Assembly: GCA_902560025.1 (NCBI GenBank)
Contig: CACEKL010000024.1
Location: forward strand, 1-6,452
Direction: 5' to 3'
Source: an uncultured Bacteroidota bacterium
GTDB taxonomy: Bacteria > Bacteroidota > Bacteroidia > Flavobacteriales > Flavobacteriaceae
Length of the DNA stretch: 6,452 bases
A program made the position numbers and the translations under genes. Positions 1 to 6,019 of this stretch are shown here, one piece after another. Positions within the stretch are counted from its first letter, which is position 1; each line of letters opens with the position of its first letter. The notes under the pieces were generated by a model, which did not search any database, had not been told where the DNA came from, and was given only the letters and a program-made list of their open reading frames with translations.

Positions 1-58
1 GAGAGCTCAAAGAGTGTATTGATGTTAAAGCTATAAATGCGAGAAAAAAGTTTTTCAT
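1..58 (-). CDS. N-terminus of an exported protein, cut by the left window edge
   Basis: Reading the minus strand from an ATG at 58-56 gives MKNFFLAFIALTSIHSLSS before the window ends. This is a textbook Sec signal peptide: Lys at position 2, a hydrophobic core of Phe/Leu/Ala/Ile, then small and polar residues. No mature domain is visible, so the function is unknown. The gene would be divergent from the DUF1080 lipoprotein gene, with only 26 bases between the two start codons, which is tight for two promoters. A competing reading exists on the plus strand: an open frame from position 3 to a TAA at 69-71, which could be the tail of an upstream gene. The two readings overlap almost completely and are unlikely both to be real. 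I favour the minus strand because of the signal peptide. Confidence 0.5.
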   Translation of the reverse strand, partial: MKNFFLAFIALTSIHSLSS

Positions 59-84
59 AATTACAATTTAATTAAATTAGATTA

Positions 85-873
85 ATGTTACACTTAAAGG
101 TATTTAAAACAATTCTAGTTTTTCTAATATTTATATCCTGTGAATCTGTTGATGATTCTAGTAAATGGATTAGTTTATTTGATGGTAAAAGTTTAGATGG
201 TTGGGAAATGAAAATAGCTGGGTATGAATTAAATGATAATCATAAAAATACTTTTAGAGTTGGAGATGGTACTATTAAAGTAACATATGAAGATTATGAT
301 TTATTTGATGAAAATTTTGGGCATATTTTTTACACAGATAAAAAATTTAAAAATTATCATCTAAAACTTGATTATAGATTTTATGGGGAACATGTTAGTT
401 CATTTACAAACGAGAATGATGCATGGAATTATAAAAACAGTGGTGTTATGCTACATTCAGAACATCCAAATCAAATGTTTTTAGATCAAGGATTTCCTGT
501 AAGTATAGAAGGACAATTTCTTGGAGGCTCTGGTGTAAATGATAGACCAACACTTAATATGTGTTCTCCTGGAACTGAGGTTGACATAAATGGAACTCAA
601 GCTATGCAGCATTGTGTTAACTCTACTTCAAAAACAATTCACAGTGAAGAATGGGTGAGTGTTGAGTTCCTTGTTTATTCTGATTCAATTGTTCACCACA
701 TAATTGATAAAGATACAGTAATGTCATACTCTAATATTCGTTACGGTGGAACATACTTGTCTGAAAATTTTACTGATAAAGTTGGTGACCCTTTAAAAGA
801 AGGATATATATCTCTTCAATCTGAAGGTCATCCTATTGAGTTTAAAAATATCAGAGTTAAAGAACTGGATTAA
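85..873 (+). CDS. DUF1080 / 3-keto-disaccharide hydrolase-type lipoprotein
   Basis: A 262-residue exported protein of the 3-keto-disaccharide hydrolase (DUF1080) family, a concanavalin-like beta-sandwich. Characterised members hydrolyse 3-keto-glycosides or related glycosidic bonds; many others are unassigned. Residues 1-18 are a short lipoprotein signal with a lipobox-like F-I-S then Cys19. Phe at -3 is not the usual Leu, so lipidation is likely rather than certain. The Cys is followed by ESVDDSS, an acidic stretch of the kind that can favour surface exposure in Bacteroidota lipoproteins (inference). Family hallmarks are WISLFDGKSLDGW (28-40), NSGVMLHSE (118-126), IEGQFLGGSG (141-150), a CSPGT segment (160-164) and the closing EGYISLQSEGHPIEFKNIRV (239-258). 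Length is normal for a single-domain member. The ATG has no Shine-Dalgarno sequence. The gene is convergent with the next one, with 2 bases between stop codons. The family call is firm; the substrate is unknown. Confidence 0.88.
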   Translation: MLHLKVFKTILVFLIFISCESVDDSSKWISLFDGKSLDGWEMKIAGYELNDNHKNTFRVGDGTIKVTYEDYDLFDENFGHIFYTDKKFKNYHLKLDYRFYGEHVSSFTNENDAWNYKNSGVMLHSEHPNQMFLDQGFPVSIEGQFLGGSGVNDRPTLNMCSPGTEVDINGTQAMQHCVNSTSKTIHSEEWVSVEFLVYSDSIVHHIIDKDTVMSYSNIRYGGTYLSENFTDKVGDPLKEGYISLQSEGHPIEFKNIRVKELD

Positions 874-875
874 TA

Positions 876-1157
876 CTATAATATCTTACCCCAATCTCCT
901 CCAGTATATATTTCAATTATAGACCAAGCTGTGAATAAGCTAATTATTATAATAAAAATTAGAGTGTAGAAAATCCAAAACAATTTTTTTTTAATTAAAT
1001 AAAATAAAGATCCAACTATAAAAGAAGGTACATTAAGAATTATAACAAACATTAAAGGATCAATTAAAATAAATGACTCAAAGTCAAAGTTGTGGATTAA
1101 AAAGAAAACTAACCCCAGAATGTAGCTTACAGTTATATATGACTTTAACTTACTCAT
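876..1157 (-). CDS. Small three-helix membrane protein, function unknown
   Basis: A 93-residue protein that I do not recognise. It has three predicted membrane spans at about residues 7-22, 36-55 and 59-83. Lysines at 3 and 5 and the KKK at 56-58 would lie on the cytoplasmic side, while the acidic loop 23-35 (DFESF...ID) and the C-terminal tail with GGDWGK would lie outside, consistent with the positive-inside rule. The aromatic and tryptophan pattern (W61, W78, W89) and clean helix boundaries make it look like a real gene rather than a chance AT-rich ORF. It ends 2 bases from the stop of the DUF1080 gene and starts 38 bases from the divergent GNAT gene. No Shine-Dalgarno sequence precedes the ATG. 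Confidence 0.65.
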   Translation of the reverse strand: MSKLKSYITVSYILGLVFFLIHNFDFESFILIDPLMFVIILNVPSFIVGSLFYLIKKKLFWIFYTLIFIIIISLFTAWSIIEIYTGGDWGKIL

Positions 1158-1195
1158 AAGAATTTATAAATTTATTAAAACTAAATAAAAGACAA

Positions 1196-1639
1196 ATGAA
1201 TATTAGAGAAGCAGAAACATCAGACTTAGATCAACTATCAAAACTTTTTGATTCATATAGAATGTTCTATGGAAAAGAATCAAATATTGATATTTCTAAA
1301 AAATTTCTTGAAAGTCGATTAAGTAATAAAGATTCTAAAGTATTTATATGTGAAGTCAATAATATACTCACAGGTTTTGTACAATTATATCCCCTATTTT
1401 CATCTACAAGAGTTAGTAAATACTGGCTTTTAAATGATTTATTTGTTGATAGTGAATATAGAGGTAATGGATATTCAAAACTACTAATTGATAAGGCAAA
1501 AGAACTTGTTAAAGAGTCAAATGCATGTGGTATGATGCTTGAAACTGAAAAATCAAATAAAATAGGCAATAATTTATATCCAAAAACAGGTTTTAAAATA
1601 AATGATCTATCTAATTTTTATGAGTGGGTTTCAGACTAA
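1196..1639 (+). CDS. GNAT family N-acetyltransferase
   Basis: A 147-residue cytoplasmic acetyltransferase of the GNAT superfamily, which moves an acetyl group from acetyl-CoA to an amine on a small molecule or protein. The fold is visible in order: the N-terminal IREAETSDLDQL strand-helix (3-14), the central beta strands ending in LLNDLFVD (78-85), the acetyl-CoA pyrophosphate-binding loop RGNGYS (89-94; consensus Q/RxxGxG/A) followed by the helix LLIDKAKEL (96-104), and the late NLYPKTGF element (126-133), typical of the C-terminal motif. Length is typical of a single-domain GNAT. The substrate cannot be read from the sequence. The start ATG gives the standard N-terminal beta strand with no extension. 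The gene stands alone between a divergent membrane protein and a secreted protein 58 bases downstream. Confidence 0.9.
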   Translation: MNIREAETSDLDQLSKLFDSYRMFYGKESNIDISKKFLESRLSNKDSKVFICEVNNILTGFVQLYPLFSSTRVSKYWLLNDLFVDSEYRGNGYSKLLIDKAKELVKESNACGMMLETEKSNKIGNNLYPKTGFKINDLSNFYEWVSD

Positions 1640-1642
1640 AAG

Positions 1643-1650
1643 TATTTTTG
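1643..1650 (+). promoter_or_regulatory. Candidate Bacteroidota -7 box before the 1698 gene
   Basis: The octamer TATTTTTG fits the Bacteroidota sigma-A -7 consensus TAnnTTTG exactly. It lies 47 bases before the ATG at 1698, just after the GNAT stop codon. I see no clear TTG-type -33 element at the expected spacing, and such octamers arise easily by chance in AT-rich DNA, so this is only a candidate. Confidence 0.25.
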
Positions 1651-1697
1651 ATTGCTCTTATGTCTTTGTATTGACAATTAGTTAATACCTTGTAGAT

Positions 1698-2210
1698 ATG
1701 AATAGAAAATTCTTGATATACATAGTTCTTTTATTTTTTAATTACCTATCAAGTCAACAGACATACAAGACAATCTTAGAGGGAACTTATTGGGGACAAC
1801 CTTTTGAACTAAGACAAGTTACGCTTAGTGAAAAGGATGGTTGTAGTCAATTTTCACACTCTCAAATATTGTGGTATTTTAAAAATGAAAATGAACCTAA
1901 TGGTTATGATATTGGGACAATAATCTTTAATCAATTAAACGACTGGAGAGAATTTAAAACAGCTATTTCAAGTGTAGCTTCTAAAAAAGAGGTTGGTTTC
2001 AGTAAAACTAACAAAATTGGCAAGAAATTCTTTTCCTTTATAGATGAATCAAATCCATTATTTGTCACTGTTGTGTCTATACCAGAAAACAAAAAAACAT
2101 ATTTAAGAAAGAATTTCTTTAGTACAGATGAAGTTGATAAAAGATATTTAGATAAAATTGACTTGATGTGGCAAAACGATTTATGTGAGGGTGGAGTATT
2201 AATAGATTAA
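1698..2210 (+). CDS. Secreted protein of unknown function
   Basis: A 170-residue protein whose family I do not recognise. Residues 1-19 form a Sec signal peptide: basic N-R-K, a hydrophobic stretch, then YLSS before QQTYK, a common cleavage context in Bacteroidota. The mature part has alternating hydrophobic and polar segments that suggest a beta-rich fold, including ILEGTYWGQPFELRQVTL (26-43) and FFSFIDESNPLFVTVVSI (111-128). There are only two cysteines after the signal, C49 (DGCSQF) and C163 (DLCEGG), placed so that a disulfide could tie the C-terminus to the early strands (inference). It has no lipobox, so it is probably periplasmic or secreted. Its TAA stop overlaps the stop of the convergent deacylase gene by 4 bases through the palindrome TTAA. 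Confidence 0.75.
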   Translation: MNRKFLIYIVLLFFNYLSSQQTYKTILEGTYWGQPFELRQVTLSEKDGCSQFSHSQILWYFKNENEPNGYDIGTIIFNQLNDWREFKTAISSVASKKEVGFSKTNKIGKKFFSFIDESNPLFVTVVSIPENKKTYLRKNFFSTDEVDKRYLDKIDLMWQNDLCEGGVLID

Positions 2211-3835
2211 GGATTTAAATTCTTTCTTAAAACTTCACCAGCCTTAAGTCCCATAAAATTAAAATTATCTACTGCTAACTTTCCATTTACTATTACATAC
2301 TTAATTCCATCTGGATACTGATGAGGTGATGTGAAAGTAGCATTATCTTTTACTGTATTTTTATCGAAAATCGTTATATCTGCTTTCATACCTTTTTTTA
2401 TCAATCCCCTATCGTTAATTCCAAAAGCAATTGCAGGAAGATGTGTCATTTTATAAATAGCTTCACTTAATTCTAGAACTTTATCTTCTCTTACATACTT
2501 TCCTAAAACTCTGGGAAAAGTTCCATAAGCTCTAGGATGTGGATGTCCAACTCCCGGCTCAGATAGTCTTCCATCTGAAGCAATCATAGTATGAGGATAC
2601 TTCATTATATTTTTAACATCTGATTCATCCATAGCATGAAAAATACATCCTGCCCCTCCATTTAATTCAGCTTCAATTACAAGTTTAGCTCCATTTTCTA
2701 CAGTAGGTTCTAAACCTTTCATTAATGCCCAATCTTTAAGAGTCCTTCCTTCAAGATCTGGATTCCAACTTACTCTTGAGAATTGAACTCTATTTAAATC
2801 ATTTCCTCCTCTATCATTTAAAATATTAAAGACTATTTCTTCCTCAATTTTTTTTCTTGTTTCTTCATCAGATACTCTATTTTTAAATTCATCACTACCA
2901 CCAGCTCTGGCCCATGTAGGAATTAATACATTTATACCTGTGTGACTTGCACTATATGGATACTGATCTGTCATAATTTTAATTCCTTTTTGTCTTGCTG
3001 AATCAACTAAGGAAAGAGTCATTTCACTTTTGCCCCACATTGGCTTTCCAATAACCTTGTGATGTGTAAGGACTACATTTATATCAGCTTCTTTTGAAAT
3101 TTGAATTGCTTCATTAACAGCATCAATTATTTTTAATCCTTCATCTCTAAGATGTGTAGTATATATACCTCCCATTTTTGATATTTCTTTAGAAATTTCA
3201 ATCACTTCTTCAATTTTAGAAAAATTTCCAGGTAGATACTTTAACCCAGTAGAAATACCAAATGCGCCTTCCTCCATAGCCTTACTTGCAAGCATCCTCA
3301 TTTCATTCAATTCATCTTCAGTTGGATCCCTATTTTCTAGGTTCATTACTACTCTTCTAATTTTATTATGACCAGTTAAAAATCCAACATTCATACCAAC
3401 TCCAACTTTTTCAATAGAGTCTAGGAATTCTTTAAAACCATATTTCAATGGCACTCCTCTTCCATCTGGTCCTCCAAAACTTGTAGTTACACCTTGCCTT
3501 ACATGACTTTCACCATCTGAGAGATTTATAAAATTATCCATTGGATCAAGGTGAGCGTGTGTGTCAATAAAACCAGGTGAGACTACCAGACCTGAAGCGT
3601 CAATTATTTTTAAGGCATTATTTGATTCAATATTTCCAATCCTAATTATCTCATCTCCTATAATTCCAATATCTTGAATTTTTGATTCACTTCCTGAACC
3701 ATCAAATACTTCTCCATTAATAATTACAATATCATAATCTAAAGGTCCAATAACTCTTTTTGTTATGGATATTAAAGCAATAATGGCGATTATAAAGTAT
3801 ATATATGATAATATTCTCTGAGATGAAGGAGTCAT
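2207..3835 (-). CDS. Membrane-anchored N-acyl-D-amino-acid deacylase-type amidohydrolase
   Basis: A 542-residue metal-dependent amidohydrolase of the D-aminoacylase group, which removes the acyl group from N-acyl-D-amino acids or related amides. After an N-terminal hydrophobic segment (about 8-24) come the small beta-sandwich start DIVIINGEVFDGSG (35-48) and the TIM-barrel metal motif DTHAHLD (91-97; H93, H95). Further sites are STGLKYLPG (195-203), THLRDE (227-232; H228), THHK (257-260), ASDGR (419-423; D421) and HPRAYGTFPRVLGKYVRE (433-450). It closes with a GMKADITIFD beta-sandwich return (482-491). In Alcaligenes faecalis D-aminoacylase, Cys96 is a zinc ligand; here the aligned segment is GGPDGRG (121-127), with Asp124 where the Cys would fall. 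The N-terminal segment could be an anchor or uncleaved signal, suggesting envelope localisation. The ATG directly follows an A-rich leader without a Shine-Dalgarno sequence. The exact substrate is undetermined. Confidence 0.88.
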   Translation of the reverse strand: MTPSSQRILSYIYFIIAIIALISITKRVIGPLDYDIVIINGEVFDGSGSESKIQDIGIIGDEIIRIGNIESNNALKIIDASGLVVSPGFIDTHAHLDPMDNFINLSDGESHVRQGVTTSFGGPDGRGVPLKYGFKEFLDSIEKVGVGMNVGFLTGHNKIRRVVMNLENRDPTEDELNEMRMLASKAMEEGAFGISTGLKYLPGNFSKIEEVIEISKEISKMGGIYTTHLRDEGLKIIDAVNEAIQISKEADINVVLTHHKVIGKPMWGKSEMTLSLVDSARQKGIKIMTDQYPYSASHTGINVLIPTWARAGGSDEFKNRVSDEETRKKIEEEIVFNILNDRGGNDLNRVQFSRVSWNPDLEGRTLKDWALMKGLEPTVENGAKLVIEAELNGGAGCIFHAMDESDVKNIMKYPHTMIASDGRLSEPGVGHPHPRAYGTFPRVLGKYVREDKVLELSEAIYKMTHLPAIAFGINDRGLIKKGMKADITIFDKNTVKDNATFTSPHQYPDGIKYVIVNGKLAVDNFNFMGLKAGEVLRKNLNP

Positions 3836-3900
3836 TTTTTATATTTATTAAAATTTTGTTTACAGAAGGTAAATATTCTTTTAATTTTAACCAAGTTTCA

Positions 3901-3923
3901 TTTAACCCCCAATAGATAAAAAT
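3901..3923 (+). promoter_or_regulatory. CCCCC-containing leader shared with the 5249 gene
   Basis: Immediately before the oxidoreductase ATG lies TTTAACCCCCAATAGATAAA. The block TTTAAACCCCTAATAAAACC stands directly before the ATG at 5249. A C5 tract is conspicuous in such AT-rich DNA. Both leaders also follow a TTCTT-rich segment containing TAATTTT (3882-3888 here). The similarity suggests a common leader or promoter-proximal element, but two copies are weak evidence. Confidence 0.3.
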
Positions 3924-5126
3924 ATGTCACAAGACAAAAGAGAGTTTGATATTATAATATGGGGAGCTTCCGGATTTACAGGTAGGCTTGTAGCTGAATA
4001 TTTATTTCAAAAATATAATTCTAAAGATCTAAAATGGGCAATAGCCGGAAGAGATAAAGCCAAATTAGCATCTGTGAGAGATAGTTATCTTGATATTAGT
4101 ATACCAATTCTTATTGCAGATAGTTTTGATGAGGTATCAATAAATAAAGTAACAACTAGAACAAAAGTTATTTGTTCGACTGTTGGGCCATATTCAAAAT
4201 ATGGATCTTTAATTGTAAAATCTTGTATAGAATCAGGTACTGATTATTGTGATCTAGCAGGTGAATCTCAATGGATCAGAAAAATGATAGACTTCTATCA
4301 TAAGAAGGCAGAGTCAAATAAAGTAAAAATTGTAAATAGTTGTGGGTTTGATTCAATACCCTCAGATATGGGTGTATACTTTATTTATAAAGATATTTTA
4401 AAGAAAGACCTACAAATTAGTATGAGAGTTGCTGGAGCAAAAGGAGGTTATAGTGGTGGTACATATGCGAGTATAAATAATATAATTAGTGAGGCTTCAA
4501 AAAATAAAGAGATTAGGAAGGATTTAATTAACCCATATGGTTTAAATCCAGAAGGAGAAAAAAATGGGCCTGATAAAAGAGATTTGAGCTCTGTTATTTT
4601 TGATAAAAAAATAAAAAAATGGATTGCCCCTTTTTTAATGGCTGGGATTAATACAAAAATTGTGAGGAGATCTAATGCTCTATCAAATTACAAGTATGGA
4701 AAAGATTTTAGATATGATGAAGCTGTAATGACTGGAGATGGATTTATGGGTAGAATAAGAGGAATCTTGTTCTCTATACCATTAATTTTTCTAGCTGCAA
4801 AGCCTGGATCAATCATGAAGAGTTTATTTAATATTCTTTCACCTAATCCTGGCCAAGGTCCAAACAAAAAAGAAAGAGAATCTGGCTACTTTAATATAAG
4901 ATTCTATGTATTTAACGAGTCAGTTACTTCAATTTATAAAGTTACTGGAGATAGAGATCCTGGATACGGTTCAACTTCTAAAATGCTTGCTGAAAGTGCT
5001 GTTTGTCTTGCTAAAGATTCATTAAACAACTCTTATGGATTATTAACTCCCTCAACGGCAATGGGTGATAAAATTCTGAAAAGGCTTGAGTTGAATGCGG
5101 GGTTAAAATTTTCTAAAATTAAATAA
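3924..5126 (+). CDS. Saccharopine dehydrogenase-like / trans-acting enoyl reductase-like oxidoreductase
   Basis: A 400-residue NAD(P)-dependent oxidoreductase of the saccharopine dehydrogenase-like family, which includes eukaryotic SCCPDH and the mycobacterial trans-acting enoyl reductase. The N-terminal Rossmann fold is clear: FDIIIWGASGFTG (8-20) with the dinucleotide loop GASGFTG, then AIAGRDKAKL (39-48). Other family blocks are STVGPYSKYG (85-94), DYCDLAGESQWIRKMID (107-123), NSCGFDSIPSDMG (138-150), GGYSGGTYAS (174-183), GDRDPGYGSTSKML (342-355) and the C-terminal LLTPSTAMG (373-381). A hydrophobic stretch at 280-297 may touch the membrane or lipids, as suggested for relatives acting on lipid substrates. 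Length is normal for the family. Lysine biosynthesis is unlikely, since this branch is distinct from true saccharopine dehydrogenases. The substrate is unknown. The gene is divergent from the deacylase with 88 bases between starts. Confidence 0.88.
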   Translation: MSQDKREFDIIIWGASGFTGRLVAEYLFQKYNSKDLKWAIAGRDKAKLASVRDSYLDISIPILIADSFDEVSINKVTTRTKVICSTVGPYSKYGSLIVKSCIESGTDYCDLAGESQWIRKMIDFYHKKAESNKVKIVNSCGFDSIPSDMGVYFIYKDILKKDLQISMRVAGAKGGYSGGTYASINNIISEASKNKEIRKDLINPYGLNPEGEKNGPDKRDLSSVIFDKKIKKWIAPFLMAGINTKIVRRSNALSNYKYGKDFRYDEAVMTGDGFMGRIRGILFSIPLIFLAAKPGSIMKSLFNILSPNPGQGPNKKERESGYFNIRFYVFNESVTSIYKVTGDRDPGYGSTSKMLAESAVCLAKDSLNNSYGLLTPSTAMGDKILKRLELNAGLKFSKIK

Positions 5127-5160
5127 TGGTTAAGCTAAAATTTAGTAATTATTATTTTTT
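5118..5160 (+). terminator. Weak AT-only hairpin with T-tract after the oxidoreductase gene
   Basis: Just at and after the TAA at 5124-5126, AAATAAT can pair with ATTATTT across a loop that itself holds the near-palindrome CTAAAATTTAG. A run of T residues follows. The stem has no G-C pairs, so it would be weak; it is the only terminator-like structure I can point to in the window. Confidence 0.2.
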
Positions 5161-5213
5161 TAAAACATAGATAATTAGTTCTAGATATAGATGAAAGTTT
5201 ATGGTTAAATTCT

Positions 5214-5221
5214 TAATTTTG
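5214..5221 (+). promoter_or_regulatory. Candidate Bacteroidota -7 box before the 5249 gene
   Basis: TAATTTTG matches the Bacteroidota -7 consensus TAnnTTTG exactly and lies 27 bases before the ATG at 5249, a plausible distance for a short leader. No good TTG at -33 is visible. The match sits in the only intergenic region longer than 100 bases between same-strand genes, which raises its credibility a little. Confidence 0.35.
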
Positions 5222-5228
5222 CAGAGAA

Positions 5229-5248
5229 TTTAAACCCCTAATAAAACC
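5229..5248 (+). promoter_or_regulatory. CCCC-containing leader shared with the 3924 gene
   Basis: TTTAAACCCCTAATAAAACC abuts the ATG at 5249 and resembles the leader at 3901-3923 in order and content: TTTAA, a C tract, AATA, then an A-rich end. Upstream of both is a TTCTT / TAATTTT segment. No Shine-Dalgarno sequence is present. Confidence 0.3.
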
Positions 5249-5576
5249 ATGAATTATATAACTCTTTCTTTAACTCTTTTTTTTAAGTACTTTTTCTTAT
5301 TCTGACAATAATAACCCTGATAATATTTACGGTTATTGGCTTAATAATGATAGTGAAATTTTATTAATTCAAACAAATAATACTTTTACCAGAAGTGATA
5401 AGTTTTCTGTTCTTGCCGAAGGTGAAATTCAATTTATTGATAATAAAATTTTAGTTTATAGAACTGATACTATTCAAGAATATATTCTAGAATATTACTT
5501 GGGTAATGAGACTCTTGTAGTAATGAAACCAAATTCTCAGGAAGAGGCCTGGCTGTTCTCTAGAATTGGTAATTAA
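5249..5576 (+). pseudogene. Small secreted protein gene, frame broken at a T8 run
   Basis: The ATG at 5249 opens a frame that reads MNYITLSLTLFFKYFFLF and stops at TGA 5303-5305. Removing one T from the T8 run at 5277-5284 gives instead MNYITLSLTLFLSTFSYS, a well-formed signal peptide. It then continues into a 90-residue mature protein ending at TAA 5574-5576, 108 residues in all. The downstream frame has no ATG before the codon at about residue 92, so it cannot start properly on its own. The mature part (YGYWLNNDSEILLI, AEGEIQFIDNKILVY, YYLGNETLVVM, EEAWLFSRI) alternates strand-like segments and ends in a W-x-F-x-R pattern, suggesting a small beta-barrel, lipocalin-like fold (inference; no family assigned). 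The break may be a homopolymer sequencing error, a genuine mutation, or slippage/phase variation. The stop lies one base from the stop of the convergent gene. Confidence 0.7.
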
Positions 5577-5577
5577 A

Positions 5578-6018
5578 TTATTTTTTTTTTAAAGGAAACC
5601 AAGAGGATATTAAAGTAATAGGATGCCAACTTTTTGTATTGTTGCAAAAAATTAAATGTCTTGTAGACTTTGGTTCATATAGATTTCCTTTTTTGGAGTT
5701 TGATATAATTTCATTTTTTGAGAAGCTGTCTTTTTCATCTGTAATTATCTTATCAGAAAAATAATTAACTAATGTGACTGGAGCTTTTTTATATCCTAGC
5801 TCTTTTAATGCAGTATATCTATGATGACCATCAATAATCATGTTTGACTGACTGCAGATTAAGATTGTTGAGATTATAAGTTGATCATCTTTATACTTTA
5901 AATTCTCTTTTAAAACTTCTTTTTTATCTATTAGAACTTTCTCATGAGGTATAATATTTGTAATCTCAACCTCTTTAATTTCTTGAACTATATCATTATC
6001 TATTTTTATTGAAAACAT
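5578..6018 (-). CDS. ParB/SerK-fold protein, probable free L-serine kinase-like
   Basis: A 146-residue protein with the ParB-N/sulfiredoxin-like fold in the version used by free L-serine kinases (archaeal SerK, staphylococcal SbnI), which phosphorylate serine to O-phosphoserine. Visible motifs are IIPHEKV (22-28), with Glu26 where those enzymes carry their catalytic Glu; MIIDGHHRYTALKELG (60-75), with the DGHHR signature; and FSKNEIISNSKKGNLYEPKSTRH (99-121), matching the KxxVI...G.L.PPKTTRH block. It is shorter than SerK and SbnI (about 240-250 residues) and diverges after residue 122, so activity is not assured; a ParB-type DNA-related role is less likely because of DGHHR and STRH. I chose ATG 6018, one base past the RidA stop; an in-frame TTG at 6027 would add three residues and overlap RidA. 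The 3' end contains a T10 run (plus strand 5581-5590) encoding the terminal lysines. Probably co-transcribed with RidA. Confidence 0.72.
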   Translation of the reverse strand: MFSIKIDNDIVQEIKEVEITNIIPHEKVLIDKKEVLKENLKYKDDQLIISTILICSQSNMIIDGHHRYTALKELGYKKAPVTLVNYFSDKIITDEKDSFSKNEIISNSKKGNLYEPKSTRHLIFCNNTKSWHPITLISSWFPLKKK

Positions 6019-6019
6019 A

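Noticed and set aside
3..71. Plus-strand open frame at the left edge ending ...NARKKFFIITI at TAA 69-71, a possible tail of an upstream gene.
   Set aside because: It is protein-like and would sit 13 bases before the DUF1080 gene, so it is not excluded. The minus-strand reading of the same bases gives a much more diagnostic signal peptide, so I list that one instead.
1267..1569. A 100-codon open frame on the minus strand.
   Set aside because: It lies wholly inside the GNAT gene on the opposite strand. Its Ser/Leu-rich translation has no domain pattern and is the antisense shadow of a well-supported gene.
1671..1676. TTGACA, a perfect sigma-70 -35 hexamer.
   Set aside because: A -10 box at 17-base spacing would fall on the start codon at 1698, and the presumed host uses a different promoter consensus. 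Probably chance.
5581..5590. T10 run read as a possible terminator for the plus-strand gene ending at 5576.
   Set aside because: No G-C-containing stem precedes it, and it encodes the C-terminal lysines of the minus-strand SerK-like protein.
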